A DNA stretch of 12,261 bases from Tangfeifania sp. GTDB lineage: Bacteria > Bacteroidota > Bacteroidia > Bacteroidales > Prolixibacteraceae. The notes below the pieces were generated by a model. That model made no database searches, had not been told where the DNA came from, and saw nothing but the letters and a program-made list of their open reading frames with translations. Of the stretch, positions 1 to 7,782 are shown piece by piece. The stretch is from positions 1-12,261 of the forward strand of contig JAGYMR010000065.1 in assembly GCA_018400515.1 (NCBI GenBank), read 5' to 3'. Numbering within the stretch: position 1 is the first letter of the stretch; every line of letters starts with the position of its first letter. The position numbers and the translations under genes were made by a program.

Positions 1-130
1 TTCCGGAAAACCATTCAAAACAACTGCCGGCTTTGGGTTTAAAGCAAAAAATTTTTTTTCCAACATTGGATTTAGCTATCACGGAAACCTGGGCATTACC
101 CCCTCCGTTTCCTTTTTATTCCACTGGTAA
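1..130 (+). CDS. C-terminal end of an outer-membrane beta-barrel protein (5' truncated)
   Basis: Reading codons from base 2, the frame is open for 42 residues and stops at TAA 128-130. The fragment alternates aromatic or hydrophobic residues with polar ones (for example FGFKAKNFFSNIGFSYHGN) and ends SVSFLFHW. An aromatic last residue on an amphipathic final strand is the usual C-terminal signature of a protein inserted by the BAM machinery. The stop shares one base with the ATG of the next gene (TAATG), so the two are probably co-transcribed and translationally coupled. The pairing of a barrel protein with a HhH/barrel protein suggests a shared envelope role, but too little is visible to name a family. 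A PorV/PorQ-type protein is one possibility that I cannot confirm. Confidence 0.7.
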   Translation, partial: SGKPFKTTAGFGFKAKNFFSNIGFSYHGNLGITPSVSFLFHW

Positions 131-2175
131 TGCAAAAATGGCTCCGGCATACCGTCCCATTTATTTTTCTTGCAGCCCCTGTAATAGCAACCGGACAAGC
201 TTCAGAGGGAGCTGCAAAACTGGAATCCATTGTGGAGTCGCTCGCCGAAAGCCTGGAGGCAGGAACAGATGCCTCCATGATCGAAGAAGATCTGACACGC
301 CTGCTGGAGGAACCGCTGAATTTCAATGTGGCAACGCAGCGTGAACTCTCAAAACTTCACCTGCTGAATGATATCCAGATCCGGAAATTGCTGGACTACC
401 GGGAAAAATTCGGACCCGTATATTCCATTTTCGAACTGAATGCCATTGATGGATTCAGCCCTGGGCTGCTGAAAAAGATGCAACCGTTCATCCGGTTTGG
501 ACCGCAGGAAAAGCCTCCCCGGAAATGGGGGAAGATGCTCCGGTACGGGCGGCACGAAATGCTGGTCCGCACATTGGGCATCACGCAAACACAGCGAGGT
601 TACCGGGAAAAAGCGGACGGGACCATTCCGTTTGAGGGAAACCCCCTCCGCTATTATGCCCGCTACCGTTTCAGGGCCAAAGAGGCCCTCTCTGCCGGGT
701 TCACGGCGGAAAAAGATCCCGGTGAGGCATTCTTTTCCGGATCCAACAAAAAAGGATTTGATTTTTACAGTGCCCACCTGAGCATAAGTCCCGGGCAGTT
801 CCTGAAAAATATAACCTTTGGTGATTACGTAGTCCGGGCGGGGCAGGGACTTGTTCTCTGGCAGGGCTTTTCTGCCGGAAAATCGGTGTATGCCCTGGAC
901 ATTTCCAAGACGAACCAGGGCATTCGTCCGTTTACGTCAACAAATGAGAACCAGTTTTTCAGGGGCGTTGGTGCAACACTGAATGTGGCCGGCACACGGT
1001 TACACCTGTTTTATTCCAATAAGAAAACCGATGCCAACCTCGTTTTAAAAGATTCATCCGCCACCGTTTTTACAAGCCTCCCATCCTCGGGATACCACCG
1101 AACCGTTAATGAGATCGCTGACAAAAACAGCATTAAAGACCGGAATACCGGGCTGGTGGCCTCCCGGCAAATGAAACATTTAAAGGTGGGCATCACCTTT
1201 CTTTACCGCCGGTTCAATGCCCCTTTTGACCGGAAAGAACAACTTTACAACCGGTTCCGTTTCGGGGGGACCGAAAATTATGCCGCCGGGGCGAATTACC
1301 TCTTCAGCAAGGGAGATTACCAACTTTTTGGCGAGGCCGCTGTTTCCCGGTCAAAAGGAAAAGCCTTTCTACAGGGAGTGCTGGGGCATCTGCACGACCG
1401 CCTCCAGATCTCCGCACTTTTCCGGCACCTCGACCGGGATTACCAGGCCCTGTGGGCCGGTCCATTTGCCCAGAACAATGCGGCCGGGAATGAAACCGGA
1501 CTCTATTTCGGCACACGGATCCTTCCCGTAAAATATGTTACCCTGACGGCCTACACCGACATTTTTCGCTCGAAATGGATTGAATATACCACCGCCGCCC
1601 CCTCAACAGGGCGGGAGTATATGGCCCAGGCCACATTCCGGTTTTCTGAAAGATTTCACTTTTACATCCGTTTGAAAAACAAAACAGAAGACCGCAAGTA
1701 TAAGGACGGAAGGCGGAAGATCAACCGGGAGGAGCAAACCCTGAAGAGCCGCATCCACTTCACATTTCACCCCTGGGAACCGGTCAGGCTGAAAACCCGC
1801 CTGGAACATGCATGCCACCGGGAAGGCCATGAATCCGAAAACGGCTTTTTAATCTTTCAGGATGTACAGGTCGCGCCGGACCGTATCCCCGGAAAAGTAT
1901 CGGCACGGCTGGCCTGGTTCAATACCCCGGGGTATGCTTCGCGCATTTATGCGTACGAAAATGACCTGCTCTACACCTTTTCCATTCCCGCCTTCTGGAA
2001 TAAAGGCATCCGTTCTTACCTCAACCTGAAATATAAAATCAATGAAAAAACGGAAGTCTGGTTCAAATGGGCAAATTCACTCTTCCAGGACACAGAATCT
2101 ATCGGTTCGGGCTATAACGAAATCCGGGGAAATAAAAAAACCGAAGTAAAATTTCAGGTAAGGTTGAAAATATAG
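130..2175 (+). CDS. Helix-hairpin-helix (ComEA-like) protein with C-terminal outer-membrane beta-barrel
   Basis: This 681-residue protein starts with a signal-peptide-like segment (basic MQKWLRH, hydrophobic core PFIFLAAPVIA, likely cleavage around residues 20-24). Residues 25-60 are helical and acidic. Residues 62-123 look like a tandem helix-hairpin-helix of the ComEA/T2SS-K type: LNFNVATQRELSKL, then LLDYREKFGPVYSIFEL, then AIDGFSPGLLKKMQPFI. From about 138 to the end the protein is a run of amphipathic strands rich in Tyr, Phe and Arg, closing with TEVKFQVRLKI, as expected of an outer-membrane barrel of roughly 540 residues. Similar HhH-plus-barrel proteins occur widely in Bacteroidota as uncharacterised proteins. 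The HhH part would face the periplasm. DNA binding or uptake is suggested by ComEA likeness but is only inference. The start is supported by the one-base overlap with the upstream stop. Confidence 0.85.
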   Translation: MQKWLRHTVPFIFLAAPVIATGQASEGAAKLESIVESLAESLEAGTDASMIEEDLTRLLEEPLNFNVATQRELSKLHLLNDIQIRKLLDYREKFGPVYSIFELNAIDGFSPGLLKKMQPFIRFGPQEKPPRKWGKMLRYGRHEMLVRTLGITQTQRGYREKADGTIPFEGNPLRYYARYRFRAKEALSAGFTAEKDPGEAFFSGSNKKGFDFYSAHLSISPGQFLKNITFGDYVVRAGQGLVLWQGFSAGKSVYALDISKTNQGIRPFTSTNENQFFRGVGATLNVAGTRLHLFYSNKKTDANLVLKDSSATVFTSLPSSGYHRTVNEIADKNSIKDRNTGLVASRQMKHLKVGITFLYRRFNAPFDRKEQLYNRFRFGGTENYAAGANYLFSKGDYQLFGEAAVSRSKGKAFLQGVLGHLHDRLQISALFRHLDRDYQALWAGPFAQNNAAGNETGLYFGTRILPVKYVTLTAYTDIFRSKWIEYTTAAPSTGREYMAQATFRFSERFHFYIRLKNKTEDRKYKDGRRKINREEQTLKSRIHFTFHPWEPVRLKTRLEHACHREGHESENGFLIFQDVQVAPDRIPGKVSARLAWFNTPGYASRIYAYENDLLYTFSIPAFWNKGIRSYLNLKYKINEKTEVWFKWANSLFQDTESIGSGYNEIRGNKKTEVKFQVRLKI

Positions 2176-2194
2176 GGATGAATTTGTTACTTTG
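2164..2194 (+). promoter_or_regulatory. Candidate Bacteroidota promoter for the acyltransferase-HAD pair
   Basis: TTACTTTG at 2187-2194 matches the -7 consensus TAnnTTTG at seven of eight positions. A TTG at 2164-2166 lies about 20 bases upstream, near the -33 spacing. It sits at the end of the barrel gene and in the short gap after it. If it is used, transcription would begin near base 2201, downstream of the possible TTG start at 2197 and upstream of the GTG at 2221. Weak single-site evidence. Confidence 0.35.
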
Positions 2195-2220
2195 CCTTGT
2201 TTAACCAAAACAGCGACCGA

Positions 2221-3369
2221 GTGGAATACAATTTTGATGACATCCGCCCCTACACCGATGAAGAAGTAAAAGAAAAAGTGAAGCTAATGGTCAAGGATCC
2301 GGCCTTTGACAAAGTACTGATGCACCTTTTCAAAGTGCGCCCCAAGGTGGAGGTGGTAAAAATGCAATTGCGCAATGCCCGGAAGATTAAACATTTGCAG
2401 GGCGGTTTTGTTTACGATTTGCTCCGGAGGATCATCAATAACACTTCCGATGGTCTCTCCTGCCAGGGGTTGGAAAATCTCGACAAAAATAAAGCCTACC
2501 TGTTTATATCGAACCACCGGGATATCATCCTCGATTCAGCCCTGTTGAATTACCTGATCTTTGAAAATGGGATGAACACCACCCAGATTGCCATTGGCAA
2601 TAACCTCTTGCTTTACGACTGGATCATGCATGCCGTAAAACTCAACCGGGCATTTATCATCCGGAGGGATCTTTCTCCCCGCGAGCTCATGGAATCTTCC
2701 CAAAAGGTATCGCACTACATCCGGAAATCGATCCTGCAAGATCGCCTTTCCGTCTGGATCGCCCAGCGCGAAGGGCGCACCAAAGACGGCGACGACAAAA
2801 CCCAGCTCAGCGTCCTTAAAATGCTGAACATGAGCAACAAAAAAAGTATTTCGGAAGGATTTAACGAACTCAGCATTGTGCCTGTTTCCATCTCTTACGA
2901 AATTGAGCCCTGTGCTTTATCCAAGATGAAAGAGCTGATAAAAAAAGAACATTACGGGCAGATGAAAACTAGCAAAGATGATTTAAAAAGCATGTCAATG
3001 GGCATGTTTAATCCCAAAGGAAGGATGCGTTTTGTTTTTGGTAAACCCGTGGAACTTGACTTTAACAATGGAAAAACCGTGGCACAGAAAAATGAACTTT
3101 TCCAGAAAATCGGGAATTCCATCGACCGTCAGATCTACACCAATTACAAACTATGGCCCAACAATTACATCGCATACGACCTGCTGACACAGGAAAACGA
3201 ATTTCATGAAAAATACTCTTATGAGGAGAAAAAGAACTTCGAAACGATGATCCAGCAGGCCCTGATCCACATCGACTTCCCCATTACAGATATCCGGGAG
3301 CGTTTCTTGAAAATGTATGCCAACCCTTTAATTAACAAATTGAAAACCATAGAAGAGAGGAAACCATGA
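2221..3369 (+). CDS. PlsB/PlsC-like glycerophosphate acyltransferase family protein
   Basis: With a GTG start at 2221 the protein has 382 residues. The same frame also allows TTG at 2197 (eight more residues). I prefer GTG because the protein then opens MEYNFDDIRPYTDEEV, like related Bacteroidota proteins, and because the candidate promoter would place the TTG outside the transcript. Acyltransferase blocks are visible (numbered from TTG): SNHRDIILDS at 105-114 (catalytic His107), AFIIRRD at 152-158, WIAQREGRTKDGDD at 187-200, and IVPVSISYE at 227-235. These correspond to the four PlsB/PlsC motifs for acyl transfer to glycerol-3-phosphate or lysophosphatidate. His and the following Asp are five residues apart here rather than the usual four. 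No membrane segment is obvious. The gene overlaps the next by four bases. Acyltransferase identity is fairly secure; the exact acceptor is not. Confidence 0.82.
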   Translation: MEYNFDDIRPYTDEEVKEKVKLMVKDPAFDKVLMHLFKVRPKVEVVKMQLRNARKIKHLQGGFVYDLLRRIINNTSDGLSCQGLENLDKNKAYLFISNHRDIILDSALLNYLIFENGMNTTQIAIGNNLLLYDWIMHAVKLNRAFIIRRDLSPRELMESSQKVSHYIRKSILQDRLSVWIAQREGRTKDGDDKTQLSVLKMLNMSNKKSISEGFNELSIVPVSISYEIEPCALSKMKELIKKEHYGQMKTSKDDLKSMSMGMFNPKGRMRFVFGKPVELDFNNGKTVAQKNELFQKIGNSIDRQIYTNYKLWPNNYIAYDLLTQENEFHEKYSYEEKKNFETMIQQALIHIDFPITDIRERFLKMYANPLINKLKTIEERKP

Positions 3370-4004
3370 CCACCCTGATCTGGGACTGGAACGGAACATT
3401 GCTGAACGACCTCGATTTATGCATCTCATCCATCAACAGGCTTTTATCAAAACGGGAATTGCCCTTCCTTGGCCATGATGATTACAAAGAGGTATTTTCT
3501 TTCCCGGTGAAAGATTATTATGAGCGCATTGGCTTTGATTTATCCAAAGAGGGTTTTGAGGTTCCTGCCCGGGAATTCATTGAGCTGTATGACAACCAGG
3601 TGGAAAAATGCCCTTTGCACCCCGCTGCTTCAGCAATGCTCCGGTACTTCAGGGAGAAGGGAGCCCGCCAGTTTGTCCTTTCTGCCATGAAACAGTCCAT
3701 GCTGAAAAAGACATTGGAGCAGAAGGGCATTTTCCGGTTTTTTGAAGGAGTTGCAGGGCTCAACGATCACTATGCCGTCTCCAAAATTGAACGCGGCCGG
3801 CAACTCATCAGAGAATTCCACATTCAAAGGGGAGACACCTGGATGATCGGGGATACCAATCACGATTATGAAACCGCCCGGGCCCTGGGGATCAAATGCA
3901 TTTTGGTGGCCGACGGGCACCAATCGGAAAAGAGGCTCAAAGATACCGGGAGCAGGGTAGTTTCAACACTGGATGAACTCAGGGGAACTATCCCGGGAAG
4001 TTAA
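3366..4004 (+). CDS. HAD-family hydrolase, phosphoglycolate-phosphatase-like
   Basis: This 212-residue cytoplasmic protein has the HAD blocks in order: motif I WDWNGTLLND (nucleophile Asp7), motif II VLSAMKQ with Ser106, the motif III lysine at about 140 (SKIERG), and motif IV MIGDTNHDYETA with Asp163 and Asp167. A helical cap lies between motifs I and II (about residues 16-90). This layout fits the Gph/PgmB-like subfamily of small-molecule phosphatases. The second Asp of DxDGT is replaced by Asn9, a variant found in some HAD phosphatases. The start ATG overlaps the acyltransferase stop (ATGA), with AGAGG at 3356-3360 as an unusually good ribosome binding site for this window. The coupling suggests a joint role, perhaps in phospholipid or glycerophosphate metabolism, but the substrate is unknown. 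It ends tail to tail with recJ. Confidence 0.85.
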   Translation: MTTLIWDWNGTLLNDLDLCISSINRLLSKRELPFLGHDDYKEVFSFPVKDYYERIGFDLSKEGFEVPAREFIELYDNQVEKCPLHPAASAMLRYFREKGARQFVLSAMKQSMLKKTLEQKGIFRFFEGVAGLNDHYAVSKIERGRQLIREFHIQRGDTWMIGDTNHDYETARALGIKCILVADGHQSEKRLKDTGSRVVSTLDELRGTIPGS

Positions 4005-5725
4005 AAAATATCACGTTTCTTTATATCGCGGATAAAAAGCTGCAGACTGCTTTTCCCGCGGTATTCATTTTTTGTTACCGAATAACACACGTCGAACGGC
4101 AATCCCGAGGTGATCAGATCAAATTTATCGGACTGGTTAAAGGCGATGCCGGGGAAGATTCCCGAATTTACATCGGGTTCCACAAGGTCAAGTTTCAGGT
4201 GTTCCTGATTTTTTCCGACCAACCGGCTGGTCCCGGCATCAAAAACATCTTCGGTAACAAAAACCGGAGTAGCGTTGTGAGGTCCGAACGGTTCAAACTG
4301 CTTCAGAATGCGGTAGAATCGCGGCGTAATTTCACTGAGGGGAATTTTGGCGTCCACATCAATGGTTTGAAGTTGCTGAAGGTCGGTCACCTGGCGGGTA
4401 ACAATATCCTCAAAACGCCTGCGGAATTCGGGAATGTTTTCAATTTTCAGGGTAAGACCGGCGGCATACATATGTCCTCCGTAAGATTCAAGCAGGTCGC
4501 TGCACTGACCGATCGCCTCATACAGGTCAAAATCCTTCACAGAGCGGGCCGATCCGGTCGCCAGTCCGTTCGATTCCGTTAAAATGATCGTTGGCCGGTA
4601 AAAGTGTTCGGTTACCCGCGATGCAACAATTCCCACCACCCCTTTATGCCAGTCCCGGTTATACAGCACCGTGCTTTTCATATTTTTCATCTCCTCACTG
4701 GCCTCGATCATGTCGAGGGCCTCCTGGGTGATATCCCGGTCGAGGGTTTTCCTGATCTCGTTGAATGAATCGATCTCTTCCCCGAGGAGATCCGACTTAT
4801 CCTCATCATTGGCTACCATGATCTGAACCGACTTCTTGCCGTGCTCGATCCGTCCGGAGGCATTCAGCCGGGGGCCGATTTTAAAGACAATGTCGCTGAT
4901 GGTGATCTCACTGCCGTTGATTCCGGCAAAATTGATGATTGTCTGGAGCCCGATGCCGGGATTCGAGTTCAATTTCTTTAATCCATAATATGCCAGCACC
5001 CTGTTTTCCCCGGTAATGGGAACAATGTCGGAGGCAATGCTCACCACTACTAAATCAAGCAGATCATAGATCTCCTCCAGTTCAATCCCGTTTTTCTGGC
5101 AATAGGCCTGAAGCAGTTTAAATCCCACCCCACAACCCGAAAGCTCTTTATAAGGGTAGGGACAATCCGGCTGTTTGGGATCAAGCACGGCCACAGCAGG
5201 GGGCACGGATTCATCCGGGTTGTGATGATCGCAAATCACAAAATCAAGTCCCCGGTCCCTGGCGCCGGCAATCTTGTCAACTGCCTTGATGCCACAATCC
5301 AGCGCAATGATCAGTGAGAATCCGTTTTGTTCGGCATAATCAATGCTTTGGGGGGATATCCCGTAACCCTCGGTGTAACGATCGGGGATATAATATTCAA
5401 TTTGTGCGATGCGCGCTTTTAAAAAAGAGTACATCAGTGCCACCGAAGTGGTTCCGTCCACGTCATAATCCCCGTAGATCAACACCTTTTCCTGGTTGGC
5501 AATGGCCAGGTCAAGGCGGGCCACCGCCTTCTCCATGTCTTTCATCAGAAACGGGTCATGGAGGTCGCTCAACCGGGGCCTGAAAAAAGCTTTGGCTTCA
5601 TTGAACGTCTTGATGTTCCGCTGCACCAGCAGGCGGGCAATGGTCATATTGACATTCAGCGCAGCCGATAAGTGTTTTATCTCGTTTAAATCGCCGTGTT
5701 TTTTAAAATTCCAAATTCTTTCCAT
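4001..5725 (-). CDS. recJ: Single-stranded-DNA-specific exonuclease RecJ
   Basis: RecJ degrades single-stranded DNA 5' to 3' in recombination and repair. The 574 residues match the usual length of about 570. DHH-family motifs are visible: GDYDVDG at 85-91, ALDCG at 141-145, CDHHNP at 165-170, and ASDIVP at 231-236. GPRLNASGRI follows at 284-293. The DHHA1 part carries KGVVGIVASR (361-370), ATGSARS (389-395) and GGHMYAAG (416-423). The rest, from about 455, fits the OB-like C-terminal domain. The start at 5725 is supported by a -7 promoter box about 40 bases upstream. The TAA stop (4001-4003) overlaps that of the HAD gene on the other strand, and no terminator lies between them. All metal-binding motifs look intact, so I expect an active enzyme. 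Confidence 0.97.
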   Translation of the reverse strand: MERIWNFKKHGDLNEIKHLSAALNVNMTIARLLVQRNIKTFNEAKAFFRPRLSDLHDPFLMKDMEKAVARLDLAIANQEKVLIYGDYDVDGTTSVALMYSFLKARIAQIEYYIPDRYTEGYGISPQSIDYAEQNGFSLIIALDCGIKAVDKIAGARDRGLDFVICDHHNPDESVPPAVAVLDPKQPDCPYPYKELSGCGVGFKLLQAYCQKNGIELEEIYDLLDLVVVSIASDIVPITGENRVLAYYGLKKLNSNPGIGLQTIINFAGINGSEITISDIVFKIGPRLNASGRIEHGKKSVQIMVANDEDKSDLLGEEIDSFNEIRKTLDRDITQEALDMIEASEEMKNMKSTVLYNRDWHKGVVGIVASRVTEHFYRPTIILTESNGLATGSARSVKDFDLYEAIGQCSDLLESYGGHMYAAGLTLKIENIPEFRRRFEDIVTRQVTDLQQLQTIDVDAKIPLSEITPRFYRILKQFEPFGPHNATPVFVTEDVFDAGTSRLVGKNQEHLKLDLVEPDVNSGIFPGIAFNQSDKFDLITSGLPFDVCYSVTKNEYRGKSSLQLFIRDIKKRDIF

Positions 5726-5763
5726 GCCTCACTTTTCAATTTTCCTTCCCTTCATCTGGTCTA

Positions 5764-5771
5764 CAAAGATA
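5764..5771 (-). promoter_or_regulatory. -7 promoter element for recJ
   Basis: On the minus strand this reads TATCTTTG, an exact match to the Bacteroidota -7 consensus TAnnTTTG. It would start transcription near base 5757, leaving a leader of about 30 nt before the recJ ATG. The -33 element is poor: only ATTG (minus strand, 5796-5799), with slightly long spacing. Confidence 0.6.
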
Positions 5772-5835
5772 ACAAATGCAGCCAATAATTTTCAGCAATG
5801 TAAAAAGCATTGATGAACAAATTCTAAAAACGCAC

Positions 5836-5846
5836 GCCCCCGGGGC
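5836..5846. other. GC-rich palindrome between divergent recJ and lysS promoters
   Basis: GCCCCCGGGGC is a perfect inverted repeat (GCCCC, centre C, GGGGC) in an otherwise A-rich stretch. It lies upstream of the -7 boxes of both flanking genes, about 32 bases from the lysS box and 65 from the recJ box, so it could be an operator. Chance occurrence is equally possible; no second copy is seen nearby. Confidence 0.25.
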
Positions 5847-5877
5847 AAAAAAGAAAAAACAAAACCGCATCTTTTTT

Positions 5878-5885
5878 TATCTTTG
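5878..5885 (+). promoter_or_regulatory. -7 promoter element for lysS
   Basis: TATCTTTG matches TAnnTTTG exactly. It predicts a transcript start near 5892 and a leader of about 28 nt before the lysS ATG at 5920. No good -33 TTTG is seen upstream, where the sequence is A-rich. The box argues that the in-frame ATG at 5776 is not the real start of lysS. Confidence 0.6.
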
Positions 5886-5919
5886 CAGGATAATTCAGAC
5901 CAGCAATTATCAAAGAATA

Positions 5920-7629
5920 ATGAGTCAATTGGAATTGAATGAACAAGAAATTATCCGGAGAAATTCGCTAAAGCGGCTGCGTGAACTGGGAATCGATCCT
6001 TATCCGGCAGCAGCCTTTGAAATAAATACCACTTCGGCAGAGATAAAAGAAAATTTCAGCGAAGAGAAGAACAATTATGCGGAGGTTCGCCTGGCCGGCC
6101 GGATCATGAGCCGCCGGATCATGGGGAAAGCCTCTTTTGCGGAACTTCAGGATCCCAATGGGCGTATCCAGCTCTACATCAACCGGGATGAGATCTGCCC
6201 GGACGATGATAAAACCTACTATAACGAAGTATTTAAAAAACTGCTCGACATCGGGGATACCATCGGGGTGGAGGGATTTGTATTCATCACCCGCATGGGG
6301 GAGGTGACGGTCCATGTGAAGAATTTCACCATCCTGAGTAAGTCATTGCGCCCCCTGCCGGTGGTAAAAGAGAAGGACGGGAAAACCTGGGATGCCTTTA
6401 CCGATCCCGACCAGCGTTACCGGCAGCGTTACCTCGACCTCATTGTAAATCCCCAGGTGAAAGATGTTTTCATAAAACGTACAAAAATCATCGATACCAT
6501 CCGGCAGATGTTCAACGAATACGGTTACCTGGAGGTGGAAACCCCCATTCTGCAACCCATTCCCGGGGGAGCGGCGGCCCGTCCCTTCGTGACCCATCAC
6601 AATACACTCAACATGCCGCTTTACCTCCGCATTGCCAATGAACTTTATCTGAAACGATTGATTGTCGGAGGATTTGAAGGTGTTTATGAATTTTCAAAAG
6701 ACTTCCGTAACGAGGGAATGGACCGCACCCACAACCCCGAATTTACCGCCATGGAAATTTACGTGGCTTACAAAGACTATAAATGGATGATGGGATTTAC
6801 CGAAGAAATCCTCGAGCGGGTGGCGGTGGCACTGCACGGCACAACCCAAGTGCAAGTGGGTGAAAAGATCATCGATTTTAAAAAACCCTACCCCCGCGTG
6901 ACCATGGCCGGTTCCATCAAAGAGCATACCGGTTACGATATTTTGGGAAAAACAGAAAAAGAGTTGCGGGACATCTGCGATCAGCTGGGCATTGAAACTG
7001 ACCCCAGCATGGGCAAAGGAAAACTGATCGATGAGATCTTCGGGGAAAAATGTGAGCCTCATTACATTCAGCCCACCTTTATCACGGATTATCCGGTGGA
7101 AATGTCCCCCCTCACCAAACGCCACCGCGACAACCCGGAGCTGACCGAGCGCTTCGAATTAATGGTATACGGCAAAGAAATTGTCAATGCCTATTCGGAG
7201 CTCAATGATCCCCTTGACCAGCGGGAACGATTCGAGGAGCAACTGAAGCTTTCCGAAAAGGGAGATGACGAGGCCATGTTCATCGACCAAGATTTCCTCC
7301 GGGCCCTGGAGTACGGAATGCCCCCCACATCCGGCATGGGGATGGGCATCGACCGCCTCACCATGTTCATGACCAACAGTCCGTCCATCCAGGATGTGCT
7401 GTTCTTCCCGCAGATGAAACCGGAGAAAAAAACCGTCGAACTGACAGACGAAGAGAAGCAGGTTTTGAAAATTCTGGAGTCCGGAAGCCCGGTAGATCTG
7501 AATGAAATTAAATCACAATCAGGCCTCAGCAATAAAAAGTGGGACAAAGCCATCAAAGGCCTCACCAAAAACAAGCTGGCCAAAGTAAACAAAACCGATA
7601 CGGGACTGGTCGTGGAACTGGTCCGTTAA
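5920..7629 (+). CDS. lysS: Lysyl-tRNA synthetase, class II, with C-terminal extension
   Basis: LysRS charges tRNA-Lys with lysine in the cytoplasm. From ATG 5920 the protein has 569 residues. The N-terminal OB-fold anticodon-binding domain spans about 54-140 ([26 protein letters not shown]). The class II catalytic core follows: motif 1 around 185-215 ([14 protein letters not shown]), motif 2 at 261-275 ([15 protein letters not shown]), and motif 3 at 471-481 ([11 protein letters not shown]). E. coli LysRS has about 505 residues; the last 62 or so here (508-569) form an added, winged-helix-like segment. An in-frame ATG at 5776 would add 48 residues. I reject it because those residues ([10 protein letters not shown] onward) do not resemble LysRS and the stretch holds the promoter. 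A strong terminator follows 36 bases after the stop, so lysS is probably monocistronic. Confidence 0.97.
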   Translation: MSQLELNEQEIIRRNSLKRLRELGIDPYPAAAFEINTTSAEIKENFSEEKNNYAEVRLAGRIMSRRIMGKASFAELQDPNGRIQLYINRDEICPDDDKTYYNEVFKKLLDIGDTIGVEGFVFITRMGEVTVHVKNFTILSKSLRPLPVVKEKDGKTWDAFTDPDQRYRQRYLDLIVNPQVKDVFIKRTKIIDTIRQMFNEYGYLEVETPILQPIPGGAAARPFVTHHNTLNMPLYLRIANELYLKRLIVGGFEGVYEFSKDFRNEGMDRTHNPEFTAMEIYVAYKDYKWMMGFTEEILERVAVALHGTTQVQVGEKIIDFKKPYPRVTMAGSIKEHTGYDILGKTEKELRDICDQLGIETDPSMGKGKLIDEIFGEKCEPHYIQPTFITDYPVEMSPLTKRHRDNPELTERFELMVYGKEIVNAYSELNDPLDQRERFEEQLKLSEKGDDEAMFIDQDFLRALEYGMPPTSGMGMGIDRLTMFMTNSPSIQDVLFFPQMKPEKKTVELTDEEKQVLKILESGSPVDLNEIKSQSGLSNKKWDKAIKGLTKNKLAKVNKTDTGLVVELVR

Positions 7630-7664
7630 CCGGTTTCGTGAAAAATCCGGAAAACCATCGATCT

Positions 7665-7700
7665 AAAAAAGCCTTCAGTTTTGAGCTGAAGGCTTTTTTT
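7665..7700 (+). terminator. Intrinsic terminator after lysS
   Basis: Arms GCCTTCAG (7671-7678) and CTGAAGGC (7686-7693) pair perfectly around a 7-base loop. The stem is extended by six A upstream pairing with T downstream, and is followed by a run of seven T. Because the left flank is an A tract, the hairpin could also stop transcription from the opposite direction, although no leftward gene approaches it. Confidence 0.93.
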
Positions 7701-7752
7701 GTTCCAAAAAAAATCTTTATAAAATCTTTACGCCTCCCGGGGGTAAACTTAT

Positions 7753-7782
7753 ATTGTTTTTATGAATTCCTCCTCATTTTTG
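7753..7782 (+). promoter_or_regulatory. Weak candidate promoter for trkH
   Basis: ATTG at 7753-7756 and CATTTTTG at 7775-7782 are separated by 18 bases. Each misses the Bacteroidota consensus (TTTG and TAnnTTTG) by one base. Use of this site would give trkH a leader of about 150 nt. The site lies downstream of the lysS terminator, where a new promoter is needed, but base composition alone could produce it. Confidence 0.3.

Noticed and set aside
349..777. Leftward 142-codon open frame opposite the HhH/barrel gene
   Set aside because: It lies entirely within a well-supported gene on the other strand and its translation has no recognisable domain; it is a shadow frame.
5776..5919. In-frame 48-residue N-terminal extension of LysRS from ATG 5776
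   Set aside because: The extra residues are basic, low-complexity and unlike LysRS, and they overlap an exact -7 promoter box at 5878-5885. The [10 protein letters not shown] start at 5920 fits the family.
6694..7125. Leftward 143-codon open frame opposite lysS
   Set aside because: It sits across conserved LysRS catalytic codons, and its translation shows no domain pattern.
7191..7592. Leftward 133-codon open frame opposite the 3' part of lysS
   Set aside because: It is Ser/Arg/Phe-rich, as expected from the complement of lysS codons, with no promoter or homology signal; shadow frame.
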